Part shown: in pieces, positions 28,931 to 38,775 of the stretch | Layout of the letters: every line of letters starts with the position of its first letter | Position numbering within the stretch: position 1 is the first letter of the stretch | NCBI GenBank assembly: GCA_002354735.1 | Contig: DEMD01000014.1 | Location: 89,373-153,372, forward strand | Direction: 5' to 3' | DNA: 64,000 bases | Origin: Gammaproteobacteria bacterium UBA2679 | Lineage (GTDB): Bacteria; Pseudomonadota; Gammaproteobacteria; Pseudomonadales; Oleiphilaceae | Notes under the pieces: model-generated | The model's input: only the letters and a program-made list of their open reading frames with translations | Databases searched by the model: none | What the model was told of the DNA's origin: nothing | Position numbers and translations under genes: made by a program

Positions 28931-29650
28931 TTGTATTCAATAGAGCCTACAGAGCCCACGCCACAAGCCGGCCAGGCAACCTTGGGCGAGCAAGCATTCG
29001 ATCTGTTGCAGACGGCAATCATTCGTGGGGATATCGAGACCGGCACGCGGGTCAGTGAGGCAGACCTCATGACGCGCTTTGCATTAGGCCGGGCGCCCGT
29101 TCGTGAAGCCATGCAACGTCTCCAGGCGCGTGGGCTGATCGTGCGCCGCCCACATGCCGGTGCAAAAATCATTTCACTGTCCGCGCAGCAGCTCGACGAG
29201 CTCTATCTCGTCCGTGAAGCGCTCGAAGGCATGGCCTGCCGGCTTGCGGCCACGGCCATGACTGATGAAGAGTTACGCAGTCTTCGCGAACTGCTTGAAC
29301 AACATGCTGACGAGATTCGGCGCGAAGGCGGTCTGGAATATTATCAGCGCGAAGGTGATTTCGACTTTCACTACCGAATAATTGCTGGCTGCAAGAATGA
29401 ACAGCTCGCGCGGCAGCTGACGGGTGACCTCTACCATCTGCTGCGGCTGTACCGCTATCGTCTCAGTACGCTGCGGGGCCGTCCGGAACGGGCGCTCAAG
29501 GAACATATGCGGGTGCTCGATGCGCTTGATGAGCGCGACCCGGATCTGGCCGAGCTGCTGATGCGTCGGCACATTTCAGCAGCCAGAAACAATCTGCTTA
29601 CCAGGCTCAGCGCTACTACGCTGCTACAGAACAGGAGCTCACAACCATGA
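28931..29650 (+). CDS. GntR/FCD-family regulator of the methylcitrate operon
   Basis: A 239-residue transcription factor. The N-terminal winged helix (about 20-85) contains [20 protein letters not shown] and [20 protein letters not shown], and the C-terminal FCD domain (about 95-225) contains [16 protein letters not shown] and the metal-ligand region [11 protein letters not shown]. The TTG start has GGAGG at 5 nt. The stop overlaps the prpB start by 4 nt, so the regulator heads the operon. By position it should sense a propionate/methylcitrate-pathway metabolite. Confidence 0.9.
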   Translation: MYSIEPTEPTPQAGQATLGEQAFDLLQTAIIRGDIETGTRVSEADLMTRFALGRAPVREAMQRLQARGLIVRRPHAGAKIISLSAQQLDELYLVREALEGMACRLAATAMTDEELRSLRELLEQHADEIRREGGLEYYQREGDFDFHYRIIAGCKNEQLARQLTGDLYHLLRLYRYRLSTLRGRPERALKEHMRVLDALDERDPDLAELLMRRHISAARNNLLTRLSATTLLQNRSSQP

Positions 29651-30543
29651 ACGATACCTCGCATACCATCAGCCCAGGCCAGCGTTTCCGGCAGGCCATC
29701 GCTTCCGAGTCACCGCTGCAGGTGGTCGGCACTGTGAATGCCTACTGCGCCATGCTCGCCGAGCGGGTAGGCCACAAGGCCATCTACCTCTCCGGCGCCG
29801 GCGTCGCGAATGCCTCCTACGGCTTGCCTGATCTGGGCATGACCAGCCTCAACGATGTTATTGAAGATGTCCGTCGCATCACCGCAGCATCATCACTGCC
29901 GCTGCTGGTGGATATCGATACCGGCTGGGGCGGCGCTTTCAATATCGCCAGAAGCATTCGAGAGATGGAGCGAGCTGGTGCGGCTGCCATACATATCGAA
30001 GATCAGGTTGCGCAGAAGCGCTGCGGTCATCGTCCCAACAAGGCCATCGTGACCACAGCTGAAATGTGCGACCGTATCAAGGCAGCCGTCGATGCCAGGG
30101 TTGATCCAGATTTCTTCATCATGGCGCGAACGGATGCCTTTTCCAATGAAGGCCTGCAGGCAGCGATCGATCGTTCACATGCCTTTGTCGAAGCTGGTGC
30201 TGACGGTATTTTCGCCGAGGCGGTCAATGCACTCGACGACTACAAGGCCTTTACATCGGCGCTGGATGTGCCGGTTCTGGCCAACATTACCGAGTTTGGC
30301 CAGACGCCGCTGTATAACAAGGCCGAACTGGCAGAGGTGGGCGTTTCAATTGTGCTCTACCCACTCAGCGCCTTCAGGGCAATGAACAAGGCTGCGCTAA
30401 ACGTGTATGAGCACCTGCTCCAAGATGGCGACCAGAAAGCGGTTGTCGACAGCATGCAAACTAGAATGGAACTCTACGACTTTCTGAATTACCACGCCTT
30501 CGAGCAGAAGCTCGATGCGCTGTTCAACAAGAGCGGAGACTGA
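29647..30543 (+). CDS. prpB: 2-methylisocitrate lyase
   Basis: A 298-residue isocitrate-lyase-superfamily enzyme that cleaves 2-methylisocitrate to pyruvate and succinate. The active-site motif KRCGH has catalytic C126. [16 protein letters not shown] and [19 protein letters not shown] give the Mg-binding and substrate loops. Length and motifs match PrpB rather than AceA. prpC follows after 2 nt. Confidence 0.95.
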   Translation: MNDTSHTISPGQRFRQAIASESPLQVVGTVNAYCAMLAERVGHKAIYLSGAGVANASYGLPDLGMTSLNDVIEDVRRITAASSLPLLVDIDTGWGGAFNIARSIREMERAGAAAIHIEDQVAQKRCGHRPNKAIVTTAEMCDRIKAAVDARVDPDFFIMARTDAFSNEGLQAAIDRSHAFVEAGADGIFAEAVNALDDYKAFTSALDVPVLANITEFGQTPLYNKAELAEVGVSIVLYPLSAFRAMNKAALNVYEHLLQDGDQKAVVDSMQTRMELYDFLNYHAFEQKLDALFNKSGD

Positions 30544-30545
30544 AG

Positions 30546-31685
30546 ATGGCTGAAAAGCAGGCTGAAAAGAAACTGGGTGGCGCGGGTCTGCGGGGCCAGG
30601 TAGCGGGGCAGACGGCACTTTCGACGGTAGGCAAGGCAGGTCATGGCCTGACGTACAGAGGTTTCGATATTGAGACGCTCGCGGAGAAGGCCACTTTTGA
30701 GGAAGTCGCTTATCTGCTGCTACGTGGGCACTTGCCGAACAGGACTCAACTGAGCACTTACAAGGCCAAGCTCAAGAGCATGAGAAAACTGCCGGAAGCA
30801 CTGAAGGCCGTGCTCGAACAGATACCCGCCGACTCGCACCCTATGGACGTGATGCGAACCGGTTGTTCCATGCTGGGCAACCTGGAAACCGAACAGAGTT
30901 TTGATGAGCAGGACCAACGCATCGATCGTCTGCTGGCGCTGCTGCCAAGCATCATCTGCTACTGGTATCGCTACAGCCACGATGGCATTCAAGTCGACCC
31001 GGCTGCTGAGTCAGCAGACTCCATCGCTGGCCACTTCCTGACGCTGCTGCACGACAAGCCGCCGTCAGCGCTGTTCGAGCGTGTGCTGGATGCTTCACTG
31101 ATCCTGTACGCCGAACATGAGTTCAATGCCTCGACCTTTACCGCCCGGGTCTGCGCATCGACCCTGTCGGATATTCATTCCTGCGTCACCGGCGCGATAG
31201 GCACACTACGCGGGCCACTGCATGGCGGCGCCAACGAAGCGGCCATGGAACTGATCGAGAGCTTCCAGTCGCCTGATCACGCTGAAGAAGGCCTGATGCA
31301 GATGCTGGCGCGCAAGGACAAGATCATGGGCTTTGGTCATGCCGTTTATAGCGAATGCGATCCGCGTAACGCCATCATCAAGCGCTGGTCAGAAAAGCTG
31401 GCCAAGGATGCCGGCGACGAGCGTCTCTACGATATCTCTGTTCGCTGCGAAGAAGTGATGTGGCGCGAGAAGAAGCTGTTTTGCAATGCCGACTTCTTTC
31501 ACGCCAGCGCCTATCACTTCATGGGCATCCCAACCAAGCTGTTCACGCCGATCTTCGTCATGTCGCGCGTGAGTGGCTGGACTGCACACGTGAAAGAACA
31601 GCGTGCAAACAATCGAATCATCCGTCCATCGGCGGAGTACACAGGCCCGGAATCAGCTGAATGGGTCGATCTGGCCGACCGCTAA
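30546..31685 (+). CDS. prpC: 2-methylcitrate synthase
   Basis: A 379-residue citrate-synthase-family enzyme condensing propionyl-CoA and oxaloacetate. Catalytic histidines lie in LHGGANEAAMEL (H226) and GFGHAVY (H265), and the catalytic Asp region is FFHASAYHFMGIP. Length and operon position identify PrpC rather than GltA. prpD begins 46 nt downstream with GAGGAG as ribosome-binding site. Confidence 0.95.
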   Translation: MAEKQAEKKLGGAGLRGQVAGQTALSTVGKAGHGLTYRGFDIETLAEKATFEEVAYLLLRGHLPNRTQLSTYKAKLKSMRKLPEALKAVLEQIPADSHPMDVMRTGCSMLGNLETEQSFDEQDQRIDRLLALLPSIICYWYRYSHDGIQVDPAAESADSIAGHFLTLLHDKPPSALFERVLDASLILYAEHEFNASTFTARVCASTLSDIHSCVTGAIGTLRGPLHGGANEAAMELIESFQSPDHAEEGLMQMLARKDKIMGFGHAVYSECDPRNAIIKRWSEKLAKDAGDERLYDISVRCEEVMWREKKLFCNADFFHASAYHFMGIPTKLFTPIFVMSRVSGWTAHVKEQRANNRIIRPSAEYTGPESAEWVDLADR

Positions 31686-31730
31686 AATCTTCGTTATTAA
31701 TTTCGTGGAAACACTTGAGGAGCTAAACAA

Positions 31731-33215
31731 ATGAGTGCAAATGTCGATCTCAACGATCGCCCGGATTACGACGACGCCATACAGGCCATAGCCGACTATG
31801 TGCTGAACTTCGATATCTCTTCCAGCGAAGCGTGGGATACCGCGCGTAACTGTCTGATGGATACCCTCGGTTGCGGCCTTCTGGCCCTGCGCTTTCCTGA
31901 GTGCACCAAGCACCTCGGTCCTATTGTTGAAGGCACGGTCGTGCCCAATGGTGCGCGAGTACCCGGCACCCAGTTCAGGCTGGATCCGGTCAAGGCCGCC
32001 TGGGACATTGGCTGTATCATCCGCTGGCTGGATTACAACGATACCTGGCTCGCCGCCGAGTGGGGCCACCCGTCCGATAACCTCGGTGGCATCCTCGCCG
32101 TAGCCGATCACCTGTCGCAGAAGCAGGTCGCTGCAGGCAAGGCGCCGCTGACGATGAAGGCTGTGCTCGAAGCCATGATCATGGCTCACGAAATCCAGGG
32201 CGTACTGGCGCTGGACAACAGCTTCAACCGCGTTGGTCTCGACCACGTGATACTGGTTCGTGTGGCATCGACTGCTGTCGTGGCCAAGCTGATGGGCGGC
32301 AACCGTGAGCGTATCATGGCTGCCGTTTCACAGGCCTGGGTCGATGGTTCGGCACTGCGTACCTATCGCCACGCGCCAAACGCGGGTTCACGCAAGTCAT
32401 GGGCAGCAGGCGACGCCACTTCACGCGCCGTGCGCCTGGCCGACATCACCATGCGTGGTGAGATGGGTATACCTGGTGTACTGACTGCCAAGCAGTGGGG
32501 CTTTTACGACGTCTCCTTCAGCAAGACCAACGCTGACCAGAAGATGAAGGACGCCGACAAGCGACGCTTCAGCTTCCAGCGTGACTACGGCAGCTATGTC
32601 ATGGAGAACGTGCTGTTCAAGATCAGCTTCCCTGCAGAATTTCACGCCCAGACCGCTGCCGAAGCAGCTGTTACGCTGCATCCTGAGGTCAAGAATCGTC
32701 TGCATGAGATCGAGCGCATCGAGCTGACTACCCACGAATCAGCCATCCGCATCATTTCAAAGGTTGGCGCCCTGGCCAACGCCGCAGACCGCGATCATTG
32801 TCTGCAGTACATGACAGCCGTGCCACTGGCCTTTGGCAATCTGGTAGCCGAGCATTACGAGGACAGCTTCCACAACAGCAATCCGATTATCGATGAGCTG
32901 AGAGAGAAGATGGTGGTGATGGAAGACAAGCGTTACAGCGCGGAATACCACGAGCCAGAAAAGCGCTCCATTGCGAACGCCATTCAGGTCTTCTTCAAGG
33001 ATGGCACTTCAACCGACAAGGTTGAAGTCGAGTACCCGATTGGGCATCGTCGTCGGAGAGAGCAGGGTATCCCGCTGCTGGAAGACAAGTTCCGCAACAA
33101 CCTGGCGACCCGTTTCCCGGCCTTCCGCTGTGATCAGATCTTCGCGCTGTGCAAGGATCAGGACACGCTGGAAAACACACCGGTCAACGAGTTCATGGAC
33201 CTGTTCGTAGTCTGA
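31731..33215 (+). CDS. prpD: 2-methylcitrate dehydratase PrpD
   Basis: A 494-residue MmgE/PrpD-family enzyme that dehydrates 2-methylcitrate. Family features are [20 protein letters not shown] at the N-terminus, [20 protein letters not shown] (active-site region) and [18 protein letters not shown]. No acnD or prpF follows, so a housekeeping aconitase must rehydrate the product. A 10-bp hairpin lies after the stop. Confidence 0.95.
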   Translation: MSANVDLNDRPDYDDAIQAIADYVLNFDISSSEAWDTARNCLMDTLGCGLLALRFPECTKHLGPIVEGTVVPNGARVPGTQFRLDPVKAAWDIGCIIRWLDYNDTWLAAEWGHPSDNLGGILAVADHLSQKQVAAGKAPLTMKAVLEAMIMAHEIQGVLALDNSFNRVGLDHVILVRVASTAVVAKLMGGNRERIMAAVSQAWVDGSALRTYRHAPNAGSRKSWAAGDATSRAVRLADITMRGEMGIPGVLTAKQWGFYDVSFSKTNADQKMKDADKRRFSFQRDYGSYVMENVLFKISFPAEFHAQTAAEAAVTLHPEVKNRLHEIERIELTTHESAIRIISKVGALANAADRDHCLQYMTAVPLAFGNLVAEHYEDSFHNSNPIIDELREKMVVMEDKRYSAEYHEPEKRSIANAIQVFFKDGTSTDKVEVEYPIGHRRRREQGIPLLEDKFRNNLATRFPAFRCDQIFALCKDQDTLENTPVNEFMDLFVV

Positions 33216-33230
33216 GAAAAACTGGACTGA

Positions 33231-33258
33231 ACCGTCGTCTTGTCCTTCAGACGACGGT
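33231..33258. terminator. Hairpin between convergent prpD and the UDP-sugar dehydrogenase gene
   Basis: ACCGTCGTCT and AGACGACGGT form a perfect 10-bp stem with an 8-nt loop, 15 nt after prpD and 16 nt from the opposite gene's stop. It is probably a shared terminator, although no good T-tract is adjacent. Confidence 0.5.
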
Positions 33259-33274
33259 CGAGGATGAGCCGGAC

Positions 33275-34546
33275 TTAGAGCCGGCCGTCCACTTCAGATC
33301 GCGGCAGCACGTACTTCACATCGAACAGTATATGCTCAGCCTTGCCGAACGAGTGAATGCGTTCAGCCCCAAGCTGTACAAACTGCTTGTGACCAACGGC
33401 CAGCACGATCGCGTCGTATTCTCCCGCCTTCGGCTCATGCACCAACTGCAAACCGTACTCATGTTCAGCCTCGGCAGGACTCGCCCAGGGGTCGAACACA
33501 TCGACAGTGGCATTGTAATCCTTGAACGCCGAAATCAGGTCGATGACCTTGGTGTTTCGAATGTCAGGACAGTTTTCCTTGAAGGTCAGGCCCATGATGA
33601 GCACCTTGCAGCCGCCGACCTGGATGCGCTTCTGCGTCATCAGGCGGACCACACGTTCCACCACACCTCGACCCATACCGTCATTGATGCGTCGACCCGA
33701 AAGGATCATCTCGGGATGATGCCCTACGGCCTGTGATTTGTAGGTCAGGTAATACGGATCTACACCGATACAGTGGCCGCCGACCAAACCAGGCCTGAAA
33801 GGCAGGAAATTCCACTTCGTACCTGCCGCCTCGAGCACTTCGAGGGTGTCAATGCCAAGCTTCTCGAAGATCTGCGACAGCTCGTTGATCAGTGCGATGT
33901 TGACGTCGCGTTGTGTATTCTCGATAACTTTTGCAGCTTCAGCCACCTTGATGCTGCTGGCCTTGTGGGTACCTGCCGTAATGATCGAGGCATACAGCGC
34001 GTCCACCTTGTCAGCAATTTCAGGTGTGCTGCCCGAAGTGACCTTCAGAATATTGGTCACACGGTGTTCCTTATCGCCTGGATTGATCCGCTCAGGACTG
34101 TAGCCAGCATAGAAATCCGTGTTGAACACCAGTCCCGAGACTTCCTCGAGTATTGGAATACAGACTTCCTCCGTCGCGCCTGGATATACCGTGGATTCAT
34201 AGATCACGATATCGCCCTGCTTCAGCACGCTGCCGATCATCCGGCTGGCACTGCGTAGCGGGCTCAGGTCAGGCGTCTTGAACGCATCGATCGGTGTAGG
34301 TACGGTCACGATGAAGATATTGCAGCGCTTGAGGTCAGCAACTTCAGCGCTGTAATCGAGCTTGTCGGCAGCGGCCAGCAGTTCTGGTTCAACTTCAAGC
34401 GTATGGTCTTCGCCTCCCCGCAGCTCCTGAATTCGGCGCTTGTTGATGTCGAAGCCCAGCGTGGGATACTTCTTGCCGAACTCGACCGCCAACGGTAAGC
34501 CGACGTAGCCAAGTCCTACGATCCCGATATGAACATTATCCTGCAC
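33275..34546 (-). CDS. UDP-N-acetylhexosamine 6-dehydrogenase (TviB/WbpO type)
   Basis: A 423-residue nucleotide-sugar dehydrogenase making a UDP-N-acetyl-hexosaminuronic acid. The NAD motif is [18 protein letters not shown], the catalytic cysteine is C259 in [11 protein letters not shown], and [10 protein letters not shown] and [15 protein letters not shown] are diagnostic of the TviB/WbpO/VipA branch rather than plain UDP-glucose dehydrogenase. GlcNAc versus GalNAc specificity cannot be read. It opens the exopolysaccharide region and should supply an amino-uronate building block. Confidence 0.88.
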   Translation of the reverse strand: MQDNVHIGIVGLGYVGLPLAVEFGKKYPTLGFDINKRRIQELRGGEDHTLEVEPELLAAADKLDYSAEVADLKRCNIFIVTVPTPIDAFKTPDLSPLRSASRMIGSVLKQGDIVIYESTVYPGATEEVCIPILEEVSGLVFNTDFYAGYSPERINPGDKEHRVTNILKVTSGSTPEIADKVDALYASIITAGTHKASSIKVAEAAKVIENTQRDVNIALINELSQIFEKLGIDTLEVLEAAGTKWNFLPFRPGLVGGHCIGVDPYYLTYKSQAVGHHPEMILSGRRINDGMGRGVVERVVRLMTQKRIQVGGCKVLIMGLTFKENCPDIRNTKVIDLISAFKDYNATVDVFDPWASPAEAEHEYGLQLVHEPKAGEYDAIVLAVGHKQFVQLGAERIHSFGKAEHILFDVKYVLPRSEVDGRL

Positions 34547-34675
34547 AGTAGATCCTTCCTCCGAATGCTCGAGGTGCGCTCGAGAAAATTATGGTCAGCC
34601 AGTCCCTGCCTGAGTATCCGCCGACTGCCGAGTCTGCACTGAGTATAGCTTCCCCGGCCGCGTGTCAAAGCGAAA

Positions 34676-36289
34676 TCAATGTGAATCTTTATAGGCCTTG
34701 TAAATAGCTGATTCGATGTTGCCAGCCTGCGAGGTCATCAAGGCCTGCAAGGCGGCTTTGGCTGTACTGCAATCTTCACGCTCGCAAGGCGCGGAAGTGT
34801 AGAGCAGGGCAGCGTCGCTGCGCCCCTTGAGGAACAGACTCTCGAGCTGGCCGATCTTCGCCGACACGCCGCCGGTGAAGAACGAGCCGCCGATCATATA
34901 GCTATACAGCACCGCCGACCGCTCACCGGAGCCCCTGTGCTCCAGCTCCAGCCACTGATAGCCTGGCAGCTCTGCGGCGTAGGTATCGAGAGGACGCCAC
35001 AGCCGACCGTCGAACAATGCATTATTGTACTGGATCAGCTCGGCCCTGTGTTCCTCTCGCGAATACAGATAGATATCGATCGTCATCTGCTGCTTCGATT
35101 CCAGCGCAACGTAGCTGCCTTCAAACTTCTGGGTATAGCCATTCATGTCAGCACGTGGCGCATTCGGAAAGCGGAACGCAATGCGATTCCAATCCATGCT
35201 GTCAGGCCCCGTCTCGAGGCTCGCCGGCATGACGATTGGCGCGAAAACGCTCTGTTTCTTGGTCAGCCCATGCATGAGCTGGGTACCTGCTGGAACGCAC
35301 AGGACGACCGCAGCCACCGCGATCCAGAACCAGCGCCGCGCAGGCGTTCCGGAGTTTGCCTGTGTGCCCGCACTCGCCTCAGCTCGCTGTCCTTCGACAG
35401 GGTCGGACTCCAGTCGGCGCGCATACCAGAACCATGGAATCATTGCGCCTGCGTAGAGGTACCAGCCGAAGTTGTCATGATCCTGCATCAGTGGCGATTG
35501 CATATCGGTGTAGTAGCCAATCGCGATGAGGGCAGCGACCCGCACCCAATTGGTGATGAGAGAAACCACAATCGCAGACACGATCAACTTCATGATCTGT
35601 CGTCTGTTGTCGAGATAGAGATGGGCATAGAGAATGCCCAGCAGCAGGCTCACCAGCAGGTACCGCAGGCCCGAGCAGCCGCCGGCAATCTCGAAGGTGC
35701 CTTGGGGAATCTTAACGAAAAAGCCGTATATTTCCGCTTCGATATCGATCGCCCAAAGGGCAAACTCGCTGGCCTTGGTCGTCAGCCACTGTAGTGGGTA
35801 GTTCAGATAATCCCAGACCGGCATGGCAAAATAGAGGATGCCAACCGGGACGGACATTCGGTACAGTGCGCCGGATCCGAGAATGAGAATCAGTCCACCG
35901 TAAATGATTGCGGGGAGCAGGAGTTGCTGAACGAACTCGACACCGGTGAGCCAGGCCAGGGTCCAGAGCGCAGCCGCGCCAGTAGCCGCAAAGGCGACAA
36001 ACGGGGTGGTGAGTGCTGCAGATGCCAAGCCTGATGCTGGCCTGACAGGCAGGGCCCGCACGACCAGCCAGAGCACGAGTGCGAGTACCAGGAAGCCGTG
36101 ACCGTAGGACTGGTCCAGCTCCACCCATTTGCCGAACAGGGATGTCCAGGTTGGGGCGAAAACCACGCCGCAGAGGCCAAGCCAGACGACCACTGGCCAG
36201 AACTGGTCAGGCACCCGCCTGTTTGGCAAGGCATCTGAGCTTACTGTATGCACCGACTGCGAGTCCGGCGCTGGATCGTGACTACTCAT
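34676..36289 (-). CDS. xrtA: Exosortase A fused to EpsI domain
   Basis: A 537-residue inner-membrane protease/transpeptidase that recognises PEP-CTERM sorting signals. Eight or more helices carry the exosortase catalytic triad: C205 in GGCSGLRYLL, R250 in NWVRVAA, and H271 in QDHDNFGWYLYAG. A linker (about 290-320) leads to a further helix and a periplasmic EpsI (DUF3485) domain to the C-terminus. EpsI fusion is known for XrtA proteins. It is divergent from the EPS operon, and at least three target proteins are encoded 10 kb downstream. Confidence 0.93.
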   Translation of the reverse strand: MSSHDPAPDSQSVHTVSSDALPNRRVPDQFWPVVVWLGLCGVVFAPTWTSLFGKWVELDQSYGHGFLVLALVLWLVVRALPVRPASGLASAALTTPFVAFAATGAAALWTLAWLTGVEFVQQLLLPAIIYGGLILILGSGALYRMSVPVGILYFAMPVWDYLNYPLQWLTTKASEFALWAIDIEAEIYGFFVKIPQGTFEIAGGCSGLRYLLVSLLLGILYAHLYLDNRRQIMKLIVSAIVVSLITNWVRVAALIAIGYYTDMQSPLMQDHDNFGWYLYAGAMIPWFWYARRLESDPVEGQRAEASAGTQANSGTPARRWFWIAVAAVVLCVPAGTQLMHGLTKKQSVFAPIVMPASLETGPDSMDWNRIAFRFPNAPRADMNGYTQKFEGSYVALESKQQMTIDIYLYSREEHRAELIQYNNALFDGRLWRPLDTYAAELPGYQWLELEHRGSGERSAVLYSYMIGGSFFTGGVSAKIGQLESLFLKGRSDAALLYTSAPCEREDCSTAKAALQALMTSQAGNIESAIYKAYKDSH

Positions 36290-36490
36290 GCTGTTCTGTC
36301 TGCACCATTGAGATCGTTTGGCTGAAAACTGTCATGGAGCGGCGCAGATTGCCAGCTATACTGAATTTTTACCAGTTGCGGATGTGTAATTGTCAACAAT
36401 TGTAAAGGATGCATTCGCCGGATAGAAAAGCAAGGGTCGCTCTGGTAGAGTAACGCCGTTTTTTCAGTCACTTGTAAACTGTCATTTGTA
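36290..36490. promoter_or_regulatory. Divergent xrtA / EPS operon intergenic region
   Basis: 201 bp between the exosortase gene and the priming glycosyltransferase gene. It is AT-rich near 36380-36410 with an imperfect inverted repeat AATTGT-CA-ACAATT (36388-36401). No -24/-12 element is present here. Confidence 0.35.
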
Positions 36491-37957
36491 ATGTTGTATC
36501 GCAGCGTGATTCACACGGCTGCGCATGAATTCTTCAGGGGCGCTTCGTTGGCACGAGTCAGGATATTCCGGCACTACTTCTACATGCCGTACATGGTGCT
36601 GGGTCTACTCGACGCGGCCTTCATCTTCGCCGCGTGCTATCTGGCCATCTACTTCGAGTACTTCCAGATGACCGACTATTTCAAGGCCTATGCCCTGGAA
36701 GTCGTCAGCGCGCCGATACTCTTCACGGTTGTCAATTTCACCGCCATCACCGCGCTGGGCGTCTACCCGGCAAAGCTGACGGAGGGCATGACCGGCATGA
36801 TGCTGAGAACCATCATCAGTATCCTGGCCGCGACCCTCTTTATCGGTTTTATTGTCTATGTATTCTCGCCCGTGTTCTGGGCGCTCGAACGCGGCGTGCT
36901 CGAGCTGGCCTCGTTGTTATCCATCTTCATTCTGGGCCTGTGGCGGCTGATCTTCTTTTTCTTCGTTCGCGAGCAGTACTTCAAGCGCCAGGTGCTCGTA
37001 TTGGGTGCTGGCAAACGCGCTGCCGATCTGATTCATGAGCTCGCCGAACCGAGTAGCCGACAAGGCGTCAGTCTGATCGGCTTTGTCACGTCTAACGGTG
37101 ACGAGGTTCACATTGGTGAAGAGAATCATATCTTTACGCCGGAAAGTCTCAGCGAATACTGCAAGACCCATCCGGTCGATGAGATCGTCATTGCGCTAGA
37201 CGACCGTCGCAAGAAGCTGCCGCTCGAAGAGTTGCTCGAATGTAAGATGTTCGGCGTAAACATCATCGATGCCGCCAGCTTCATCGAGCGTGAGGTACGT
37301 AAGGTGGCGCTCGATCTCATTCAGCCAAGCTGGATGATTTATTCAGATGGCTTTGGTGGCGTATCGGCAACCCAGTTCGTGAAGCGGATTTTCGATGTTG
37401 CGGCGAGTCTGGTGCTGCTGCTGGTGTCTTGGCCCATCATGTTGCTGACGGCAATAGCCATCAAGATCGAGGACGGTATCAAGGCGCCCGTTTTCTATTT
37501 ACAGGAGCGGGTCGGCCTCAATGGCAAGCCGTTCAATGTCATCAAATTCCGTAGCATGGGTACTGATGCCGAGAAGAGCGGAGCGGTCTTTGCTCAGAAA
37601 AATGACGTACGTGTAACGAAAGTAGGCGCATTTGTTCGTAAAGTGCGAATTGACGAGCTGCCGCAGATCCTTAATGTACTCAAGGGTGACATGGCCTTCG
37701 TCGGGCCACGCCCGGAGCGGCCGGTGTTCGTGAAACAACTCGCGAAGAACATCAGCTACTACAATGAAAGACATCGGGTAAAACCCGGCATCACAGGTTG
37801 GGCTCAACTCTGTTTTGCGTATGCAGACAATGAAGAAGACACGAAGGAAAAGCTTCGCTACGACCTGTACTACATCAAGAACCAGAGCTTGCTGCTGGAT
37901 CTGATCGTGCTGGTGCAGACAGCCGAAGTCATCCTGTTCAAGAAAGGCTCACGTTAG
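36491..37957 (+). CDS. XrtA-associated priming sugar transferase (TIGR03013-like)
   Basis: A polyprenyl-phosphate sugar-phosphate transferase that starts the EPS repeat unit. N-terminal helices (about 30-150) are followed by a CoA-binding-like Rossmann region (VLVLGAGKRAADLIHELAE). The catalytic Bac_transf domain runs from about residue 298: KRIFDVAASLVLLL, VFYLQERVGLNGKPF, IKFRSM, RKVRIDELPQ and VGPRPERPVFV. The ATG gives 488 residues. A TTG at 36548 with AGGGG upstream would give LARVRIFRHY, closer to the usual N-terminus, so the first 19 codons may be leader. Confidence 0.88.
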   Translation: MLYRSVIHTAAHEFFRGASLARVRIFRHYFYMPYMVLGLLDAAFIFAACYLAIYFEYFQMTDYFKAYALEVVSAPILFTVVNFTAITALGVYPAKLTEGMTGMMLRTIISILAATLFIGFIVYVFSPVFWALERGVLELASLLSIFILGLWRLIFFFFVREQYFKRQVLVLGAGKRAADLIHELAEPSSRQGVSLIGFVTSNGDEVHIGEENHIFTPESLSEYCKTHPVDEIVIALDDRRKKLPLEELLECKMFGVNIIDAASFIEREVRKVALDLIQPSWMIYSDGFGGVSATQFVKRIFDVAASLVLLLVSWPIMLLTAIAIKIEDGIKAPVFYLQERVGLNGKPFNVIKFRSMGTDAEKSGAVFAQKNDVRVTKVGAFVRKVRIDELPQILNVLKGDMAFVGPRPERPVFVKQLAKNISYYNERHRVKPGITGWAQLCFAYADNEEDTKEKLRYDLYYIKNQSLLLDLIVLVQTAEVILFKKGSR

Positions 37958-38013
37958 CAGGACCCTACTCGGGGCAGCTGTACTCACATGATAGGCTATG
38001 AAAGGGAAACTTA

Positions 38014-38688
38014 ATGTCGAAATTACCGGGTAAACTGCTGCTGTCGATGCAGTTGCTACGTCGTGCAACCGCTTTACTGCTGATCGTGTCCGTGACAGCG
38101 GTTCTGGGTGCATGTCAATCTGTATCCTACTCGGACTCGGAGCTGATCGAAGCCGCACTGAAGGCCAAGCCTCAGTCCCTGGAAACCTATGTTCTCGGGC
38201 CTGGCGATGCCGTCAGCGTATCGGTCTGGCGCAACCCCGACCTATCTACAGAAACAACTATCCGGCCGGACGGCAAGCTATCCAGTCCGTTGGTAGGCGA
38301 CCTGTTGGCAGCTGGCCTGTCACCGGAGCAACTGGCGACCGCCATCGAAGACAGACTCTCGGTTTACCTTAAGGAACCCAAAGTCAGCGTCATAGTGCGC
38401 AACTCGAACAGTTATGAGTTCACAAATCGGGTTAGAATTACGGGTGCAGTCAATAATCCGCAGTCCATTCCTTACAAGGAAGGCGTTACAATACTTGATC
38501 TCGTGCTGTCTGCTGGTGGCATGACCGACTTTGCGAAAGGCGGTAGCGCCATTCTGTACAGGCAGTTCCAACAGCAGACCGTGGTGATCCCGGTTGATCT
38601 CGAAGCCATCATGAATGGCGGCGATATCAGGGCAAACTACCGCCTGTTGCCAGGCGACGTCGTTACTGTGCCTGAGAAAGTTCTCTAG
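38014..38688 (+). CDS. Wza-like exopolysaccharide export lipoprotein
   Basis: A 224-residue outer-membrane export protein. The signal peptide ends in lipobox VLGAC (Cys34). A Poly_export domain (YVLGPGDAVSVSVWRNPDLS) is followed by SLBB domains (VRITGAVNNPQSIPYKEGVT). At this length it matches the short XrtA/PEP-CTERM-associated exporter rather than full Wza. The ribosome-binding site is AAAGGG. It lies between the priming transferase and the chain-length gene. Confidence 0.9.
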   Translation: MSKLPGKLLLSMQLLRRATALLLIVSVTAVLGACQSVSYSDSELIEAALKAKPQSLETYVLGPGDAVSVSVWRNPDLSTETTIRPDGKLSSPLVGDLLAAGLSPEQLATAIEDRLSVYLKEPKVSVIVRNSNSYEFTNRVRITGAVNNPQSIPYKEGVTILDLVLSAGGMTDFAKGGSAILYRQFQQQTVVIPVDLEAIMNGGDIRANYRLLPGDVVTVPEKVL

Positions 38689-38775
38689 ACAGGGAAGAAC
38701 GCTGGGCACGCTCAGGCCCTTGGCAATGTATTGAACACCCGGATTGAAAACCCGATTTGAAACCAGAGTAAGCTT

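Noticed and set aside
36548..36565. TTGGCACGA near the start of the priming sugar transferase gene, looking like a -24 box
   Set aside because: At the required 12-bp distance the sequence reads GA, not GC, and the site lies inside the likely coding region.
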